Below are positions 31,423 to 35,436 of a stretch of DNA of 35,436 bases, in pieces. The stretch spans positions 1 to 35,436 of the forward strand of contig CAIQLG010000128.1 in assembly GCA_903872565.1 (NCBI GenBank), read 5' to 3'. The notes beneath the pieces were generated by a model, which saw nothing but the letters and a program-made list of their open reading frames with translations, was not told the DNA's origin and did no database searches. Positions within the stretch are counted from its first letter, which is position 1. Each line of letters opens with the position of its first letter. The translations under genes and the position numbers were made by a program. The stretch comes from an uncultured Lentisphaerota bacterium (lineage in GTDB: Bacteria > Verrucomicrobiota > Lentisphaeria > Victivallales > GWF2-50-93).

Positions 31423-32625
31423 ATGAGGCTGGAAAAAATAACGGAAGTGATCGAGACGAAGAAGGCTGATATAAGCCATGTCAGACTATCGAACCGCTTT
31501 CTGCTCACAAAACGTGATATAGGTCTCAATGAAATGCGCTTCCTGCTTCTTGGACTTGCAAAGGGACTTAATAAAAACATGGTTCTAAGGGTGACGCACG
31601 CAGAATTCTCGAGTTGCTGGGAATATTCAAAGGAAAACTGTCCGGAAGCCTTTCGGAGAATCTCCAGAAATATTGCAAAGACCGTGATCAGTGTTGATGA
31701 GGGGGAATTATATGCTGATTTTCCCCTTGTCGAAAAGAATATTGGAGTAAAAAGCTATTCCGGTGAATTACGGGTGTATCTCAATAAAAACTTAACGAAC
31801 ATGTTTAAGGATTTTATGCCTGGGAATCCCTATTTTGTTTCGACAATCCACCAGATTCGTAAATTCTCAACTCTTACGGGTATCAACCTTTATCTTTTCG
31901 CCCGTTCCGTTTGTCTTCAGAACCCCACCGATGTTTGCCTCTCAAATGAAGCCATTCAGCTTATAATCGGGACGAAATATGCTGAAAAGAAGGAATTTAT
32001 CCGCAAACTGAAACCTGTCATCCAGCTTACTTATGAAACTGACATGCATGTCAAACTGCTCAAATCTCCCCGTGGCTATGTGCGAATGAGAATTACATCG
32101 CAAGATTATCCTTCCGTTTTATCGACCGAATTCGGGATTGAGTACAAAAAAGCCAGGACATTGATTAGTCTGGTGCGCAGGACAAAGGAGGATAGCGATC
32201 AGTATCTGAATGAATGCCTTGCCTATTGCAGGGACCGCATCAGAAAGGGGAAAGTTTTGAATGTTCAGGATTTTGTCATATCGACGATAACGGACTATCG
32301 CCCGACAATTGAGCAAATCCGCAAGCGTAATAGTGACAAAATAAAGGACACAGCCCAAACATCCCCAAATACTGACGCAGAAATGATAGCAAGCCGGGAA
32401 AGAGAAATTGAGGCGGAGAACCGCAACTTAGTGGAGAGCATTCCGGCTGATAGGCTAAAAGCAATCCTCATGGATATCTCCAAGAATGGAGTTATGTCGG
32501 CATCAGCAAAAGAGGCTCTTAAAAACAATACTCCAGCAAAAGAACTGCCAAACTGGCTACTATTCGAAATAAGAGATAAACATGAGACAAAAGAGACAGA
32601 AGAAGAAAAAACAATTGATATTTAG
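31423..32625 (+). CDS. rep: Plasmid replication initiator, Rep_3 (RepB/RepE) type
   Basis: A 400-residue initiator. The N-terminal winged-helix domain (SNRFLLTKRDIGLNEMRFLL, LRVTHAEFSSCW) and second domain (MPGNPYFVSTIHQIRKFSTL, INLYLFARSVCL, KKEFIRKLKPVI) have the Rep_3 layout, with strand-helix blocks that bind iterons. The C-terminal ~130 residues are charged and variable. It would bind the iteron array just upstream and melt the origin for theta replication. AGGGTG precedes the ATG. It leads a rightward gene series with very short gaps or overlaps. Confidence 0.85.
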   Translation: MRLEKITEVIETKKADISHVRLSNRFLLTKRDIGLNEMRFLLLGLAKGLNKNMVLRVTHAEFSSCWEYSKENCPEAFRRISRNIAKTVISVDEGELYADFPLVEKNIGVKSYSGELRVYLNKNLTNMFKDFMPGNPYFVSTIHQIRKFSTLTGINLYLFARSVCLQNPTDVCLSNEAIQLIIGTKYAEKKEFIRKLKPVIQLTYETDMHVKLLKSPRGYVRMRITSQDYPSVLSTEFGIEYKKARTLISLVRRTKEDSDQYLNECLAYCRDRIRKGKVLNVQDFVISTITDYRPTIEQIRKRNSDKIKDTAQTSPNTDAEMIASREREIEAENRNLVESIPADRLKAILMDISKNGVMSASAKEALKNNTPAKELPNWLLFEIRDKHETKETEEEKTIDI

Positions 32626-32637
32626 GAAGGAAACTAG

Positions 32638-32898
32638 ATGAAAAGAAAAGCGACACTTCTGCGAATGCCTGAAGATTTGTTCAATGCTATTACGAGACAG
32701 GCAGAGAAACAAGGACGGAATGAGATGCTTTGCGAAATTCTATATGAGCATTTCAAAGACAAGATAGTTCCGATCCTATGCAAGGTAACTCCTGATATCC
32801 CAGGTATGACGGGATCTTATGCCAAGGTTGAAGCCGAAAAGCAAATAAATAAAAACCCTGAACAAAAGGAAGCCACACTTGAAAATCCGAACACATAA
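32638..32898 (+). CDS. Small DNA-binding-like protein after rep
   Basis: An 86-residue protein. Its first ~45 residues (KATLLRMPEDLFNAITRQAE, then a second helix) have the strand-helix-helix pattern of ribbon-helix-helix proteins. The rest is a hydrophilic tail. AAGGAA precedes the ATG, 12 bp after rep. It may regulate copy number or the downstream genes; no direct evidence is available. Confidence 0.6.
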   Translation: MKRKATLLRMPEDLFNAITRQAEKQGRNEMLCEILYEHFKDKIVPILCKVTPDIPGMTGSYAKVEAEKQINKNPEQKEATLENPNT

Positions 32899-34030
32899 AA
32901 TTGAAGAACCTTGCTTAGCTGGCAATTGTTCTACCTTGCGTCTATCCATGCTAGAAAAGCTGTTTCTCTGCGAATTTCGCAATATCTTCAAGTGCTATGG
33001 ATTTGCGAATTTCGCAGTTTTTCTTGCTATGTTCGCAGTTGCGAATTTCGCAAATGCCGAGAACAACAGCCTGAATGAGTCGCTTGATATCAATCCCCAG
33101 GACAGATTTGACGATGCCACGAACCATGATATTACGCCAGTTCCCAATCCGATCAATCGGACATTGCAGCGTGATGTGGACAATCAGACAGAGAATGACG
33201 AGAAAACAAAGAAGGAGCTTGATGAAAGTGATATCACTAAGGTTAAGACAATTGACAACCCAGACTTGCCTGATGTCGGAGAAATGCCCGAAACAAGCGA
33301 TTCCCGCAAAGATGAGGGCGGCAAAAGTGAAAAACCGGACTCAGCTTCGGAACCGCCGGAAAACGGCGAAATCAGCGAATTTCCCGATATTCCCACGGAA
33401 ACCATTACAAAGCCTGATGGTGGCATCATCGTCAAGATCAAGCACTATCTTGCCGAAAACCACATCGAGCCGATCTGCTTTGTCACAAAAAAAATGCGCG
33501 ACGACCTGACGAAAACAATACGTGAGAAAGAAAAGTATCTTTATAAGCGCTGGGTACCTCCGATCTCCTGGAATGTCGGAGCAAGCATGAGTACGGCACC
33601 GATGGACAAGGGTTATCGTGGCTATCAAACGGCAGACGGATCCTACTACTCAAACAATGACTATCCGGATATCAGCACATCCATCTCAATCCCGATATAC
33701 AACCCCGACAAGGAAGCGGAACGGGATCGTGGGCGGCAGGGCTTTCTATCTGTAATGCTTGGCAGAATACGAAATATTGAGCTTCTTCAGGTTCAGATAT
33801 TCCAGTACCGGGAAAAGATGGGAGTTCTGAGTCAAAGTGGAAAACTTCAGCTTGAGGGCGTTGGGAACATGTATGAAATCGAGACAGCCATACTTAAGAA
33901 CATCGTTGACATCAACGAAAATATCCGATTCCTTGAATCCGAGCTTGAGATAGACATGCTTGAAGTTCAGGGGAGGGTTGAAGGAAAAGTAAAGGAGAAA
34001 GGTAAATCATGGTTGGACTACATTTTCTGA
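32879..34030 (+). CDS. Exported or membrane-tethered protein A of a paralogous pair
   Basis: A 383-residue protein with an N-terminal signal (hydrophobic GFANFAVFLAMFAVANFANA, cleavage after ANA). An acidic Pro/Asp/Glu-rich linker (about 62-185) follows, then a domain with CFVTKKMRDDLTKTI, a beta-like stretch (WNVGASMSTAP, ISTSISIPIYNPDKEAERDR) and a helical end (RIRNIELLQVQIF, IDINENIRFLESELEIDML). The ordering recalls outer-membrane or transport-associated plasmid proteins, but no family is recognised. A TTG with AAGGA 8 bp before it is the best start; the ATG at 32948 is an alternative that trims 23 residues. It overlaps both neighbours. The signal-coding part holds three copies of TGCGAATTTCGCA. 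Confidence 0.7.
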   Translation: MKIRTHKIEEPCLAGNCSTLRLSMLEKLFLCEFRNIFKCYGFANFAVFLAMFAVANFANAENNSLNESLDINPQDRFDDATNHDITPVPNPINRTLQRDVDNQTENDEKTKKELDESDITKVKTIDNPDLPDVGEMPETSDSRKDEGGKSEKPDSASEPPENGEISEFPDIPTETITKPDGGIIVKIKHYLAENHIEPICFVTKKMRDDLTKTIREKEKYLYKRWVPPISWNVGASMSTAPMDKGYRGYQTADGSYYSNNDYPDISTSISIPIYNPDKEAERDRGRQGFLSVMLGRIRNIELLQVQIFQYREKMGVLSQSGKLQLEGVGNMYEIETAILKNIVDINENIRFLESELEIDMLEVQGRVEGKVKEKGKSWLDYIF

Positions 34031-34665
34031 AAATTTCCCTGCGAACTTCGCAGATTGCGAGATTCGCAGTTTTTATTGCGTTGTTCGCAGTTGCGAATTT
34101 CGCAAGTGCACAGGTTGAGATTAAAACCAGATTTACGAAGCATAAATCCTCTGATGAGAAAGAGGAAATCATCTGCTATGTGTCGAAGCCGATGGTGGAA
34201 AAGCTGAAGACAATGATAACTGAGAGCTCTGACAAGAGCTTCAAGAAGCAATCCAAGGAAGATGATTTCGTGGAAGTTACACTCGGGTCAAGGTTCAAGT
34301 ACAACGGCGAAACATCTGAAGCAAAGAAGGTGCGGATTCCGTTGAACAAGGGAACCGCTGAAGACTCACAGTCGGAGCAGAAGAGAACTTCGTACCTTGA
34401 ACAGTGTCTTGGCCAGCTTCAGGAGCTTGAATATCTCCAGAAAAAGAATGAGAGCCTTTTGGAAAAGCGTGAGATAATCAAGGCGCAGTTGCAGAAGGAT
34501 GGAACTGCGGCGGTTGACGGCTACTACAAGAATGAGGACGAAATTCTAGTTACAATTACGCAGATAAACAAGACAGTACGATTTTTTGAGATGCAATTTG
34601 GAATCGACATGAAAAAACTATCAGAGGAATGCGATGGAAAGAATAGTCAAGTACCGGTTAAATGA
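34009..34665 (+). CDS. Exported protein B, paralogue of the upstream gene
   Basis: A 218-residue protein with a signal peptide (RFAVFIALFAVANFASA, cleavage after ASA). The mature part keeps the key blocks of the upstream protein: CYVSKPMVEKLKTMI, a beta stretch FVEVTLGSRFKYN, LGQLQELEYLQKKNE, and ITQINKTVRFFEMQFGIDM. It lacks the long acidic linker. It overlaps the previous gene by 22 bp and has AAAGG before its ATG. The two were probably made by duplication and likely act together at the envelope. The signal region again contains TGCGAATTTCGCA and two one-base variants. Confidence 0.7.
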   Translation: MVGLHFLKISLRTSQIARFAVFIALFAVANFASAQVEIKTRFTKHKSSDEKEEIICYVSKPMVEKLKTMITESSDKSFKKQSKEDDFVEVTLGSRFKYNGETSEAKKVRIPLNKGTAEDSQSEQKRTSYLEQCLGQLQELEYLQKKNESLLEKREIIKAQLQKDGTAAVDGYYKNEDEILVTITQINKTVRFFEMQFGIDMKKLSEECDGKNSQVPVK

Positions 34666-34840
34666 GGAATATCCCGCAGTCCTGAAAGAGCTTGGAGATC
34701 TTGTTGACAAGAAGGATGAGGATTGGAAGAACTCCCTGGGGAAGAAGAAGGAACACGGCCTGTACGAGGAATTGAAGCTTCTCAGAAAAGTTCATGAACT
34801 CTTGAACTTCAGAGCCAACTGGCTCGCTAAAATAGGATAA
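34634..34840 (+). CDS. Small helical protein, unknown function
   Basis: A 68-residue hydrophilic, helix-rich protein (LNEEYPAVLKELGDLVDKKD, then GLYEELKLLRKVHELL). It starts 32 bp inside the upstream gene, with GAGG before its ATG, so it is translationally coupled. No family is recognised. Confidence 0.55.
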   Translation: MERIVKYRLNEEYPAVLKELGDLVDKKDEDWKNSLGKKKEHGLYEELKLLRKVHELLNFRANWLAKIG

Positions 34841-34848
34841 ATTAACGG

Positions 34849-35436
34849 ATGATAGCTCCAACACATGTAGCTTTTGCGTTGACGATTGGCAATTTTTTCG
34901 GTGTCGAAGGGATTGCCCTGAAGCTCATGCTGATTGGGTCCGTTCTTCCGGACATTGACCATCCGCAGAGTTTCATCGGGAAATGTCTGAATCCGTTTTC
35001 AATCCCGATAAACAGAAAATTCGGACATAGGCAGTTTGTCCATTCCCTGCTTTTGTGGGGAATATTGACAGTCCTCGGGTATTTCCTCTGGAAGCCTCTG
35101 ATGTGGTTCAGCGTTGGCGGTGTAACTCATTGTCTCCTCGACTGTTGGAATCTTCAAGGTGTTCAGCTTATTCATCCACTTTTCAGACAAACATTTGTTC
35201 TGATGAGTCGGAATTATCGTTTAAAAACAGGGGATCGCGGTGACTTCATCCTGATGTTTTGCCTCTGGCTGGCCGCCTGGGGAGCCTGGGAAATAAAATG
35301 CGTTGGCGGTATCAGGCAAACTTTGAGCTATCTGACCGGTTCATATCAGATTGCCAAGGAGGCATACAAGTCCTCGGGAAATAGAATTTGCTACATGAAC
35401 GGTTTTCTGCGCTATCCCAATTCGTCCCTGGTCAAA
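34849..35436 (+). CDS. YdjM/DUF457-type membrane protein (partial, 3' end missing)
   Basis: 196 codons are present and open to the window end. The start MIAPTHVAFALTIGNF, then VLPDIDHPQSF, RKFGHRQFVHSLL and GGVTHCLLDCW, show the His/Asp pattern of the YdjM/DUF457 family (annotated 'metal-dependent hydrolase'). Helices lie around 5-35, 70-95 and 145-160. After about residue 130 there is an extra segment (SYQIAKEAYKSSGNRICYMN) beyond the normal family length, continuing past the window. It is 8 bp after the previous gene. The family is usual on phages, plasmids and conjugative elements, which fits this block. Confidence 0.75.
   Translation, partial: MIAPTHVAFALTIGNFFGVEGIALKLMLIGSVLPDIDHPQSFIGKCLNPFSIPINRKFGHRQFVHSLLLWGILTVLGYFLWKPLMWFSVGGVTHCLLDCWNLQGVQLIHPLFRQTFVLMSRNYRLKTGDRGDFILMFCLWLAAWGAWEIKCVGGIRQTLSYLTGSYQIAKEAYKSSGNRICYMNGFLRYPNSSLVK

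Overview
The window looks like a bacterial chromosome segment of about 29.4 kb joined to a plasmid-like block of at least 5.3 kb that runs off the right end. The organism is probably Gram-negative. It has a serine-palmitoyltransferase-type enzyme, exported proteins, a C1 peptidase, CdaA/YbbR c-di-AMP genes, a PdxB-type vitamin B6 route and a URO-D-like protein. It also carries many hairpin-rich intergenic repeats. A PVC-type bacterium such as Lentisphaerota would fit, but that is a low-confidence guess: no rRNA or other taxonomic marker is present.

Layout, left side. 1-950 holds the end of an unidentified gene, a small membrane protein and a repeat. 947-5041 (minus) holds a GT-C glycosyltransferase flanked by short direct repeats and a secreted papain-like peptidase with a leaderless-looking promoter. 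5298-9912 has a B12-binding radical SAM enzyme converging on a minus-strand set: exported protein, sphingolipid-type alpha-oxoamine synthase, GNAT-like acyltransferase. 10070-13748 (minus) is a compact operon of two D-Ala-D-Ala-ligase-like ATP-grasp enzymes, a GNAT acetyltransferase and a lysine 2,3-aminomutase. This looks like a small pathway that makes, modifies and couples beta-lysine.

Layout, centre. 14117-18587 holds a coiled-coil zinc-ribbon protein, a GxxExxY gene whose two ends lie inside repeat units, ruvB with a clear terminator, and divergent transketolase. 18588-21988 contains a radical SAM/SPASM gene and folP separated by dense repeats. Two families stand out. One is a ~90 bp element with inverted ends. 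The other is a modular ~140 bp unit carrying a Y-shaped fold (outer stem enclosing two hairpins), in which the stems change sequence but the fold is kept. 21989-24958 is cdaA-ybbR-pdxB. 25026-29406 holds a URO-D-like protein, another modular repeat, a GAF/PP2C phosphatase with a near-consensus promoter, and trpF followed by a membrane-anchored coiled-coil protein.

Right side. 30126-35436 has a Xre-type regulator, 10-bp phased T-tracts, a promoter with an operator-like palindrome between -35 and -10, two small DNA-binding-type proteins, six ~21-bp iterons and a Rep_3-type initiator. These are followed by a tightly overlapping series of small, exported and membrane genes, including two paralogous exported proteins and a YdjM/DUF457 membrane protein cut by the window end. 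This is a theta-type plasmid replication module, either integrated or joined to the chromosome. A 13-bp word, TGCGAAWTTCGCA, recurs in coding regions on both sides of the junction.
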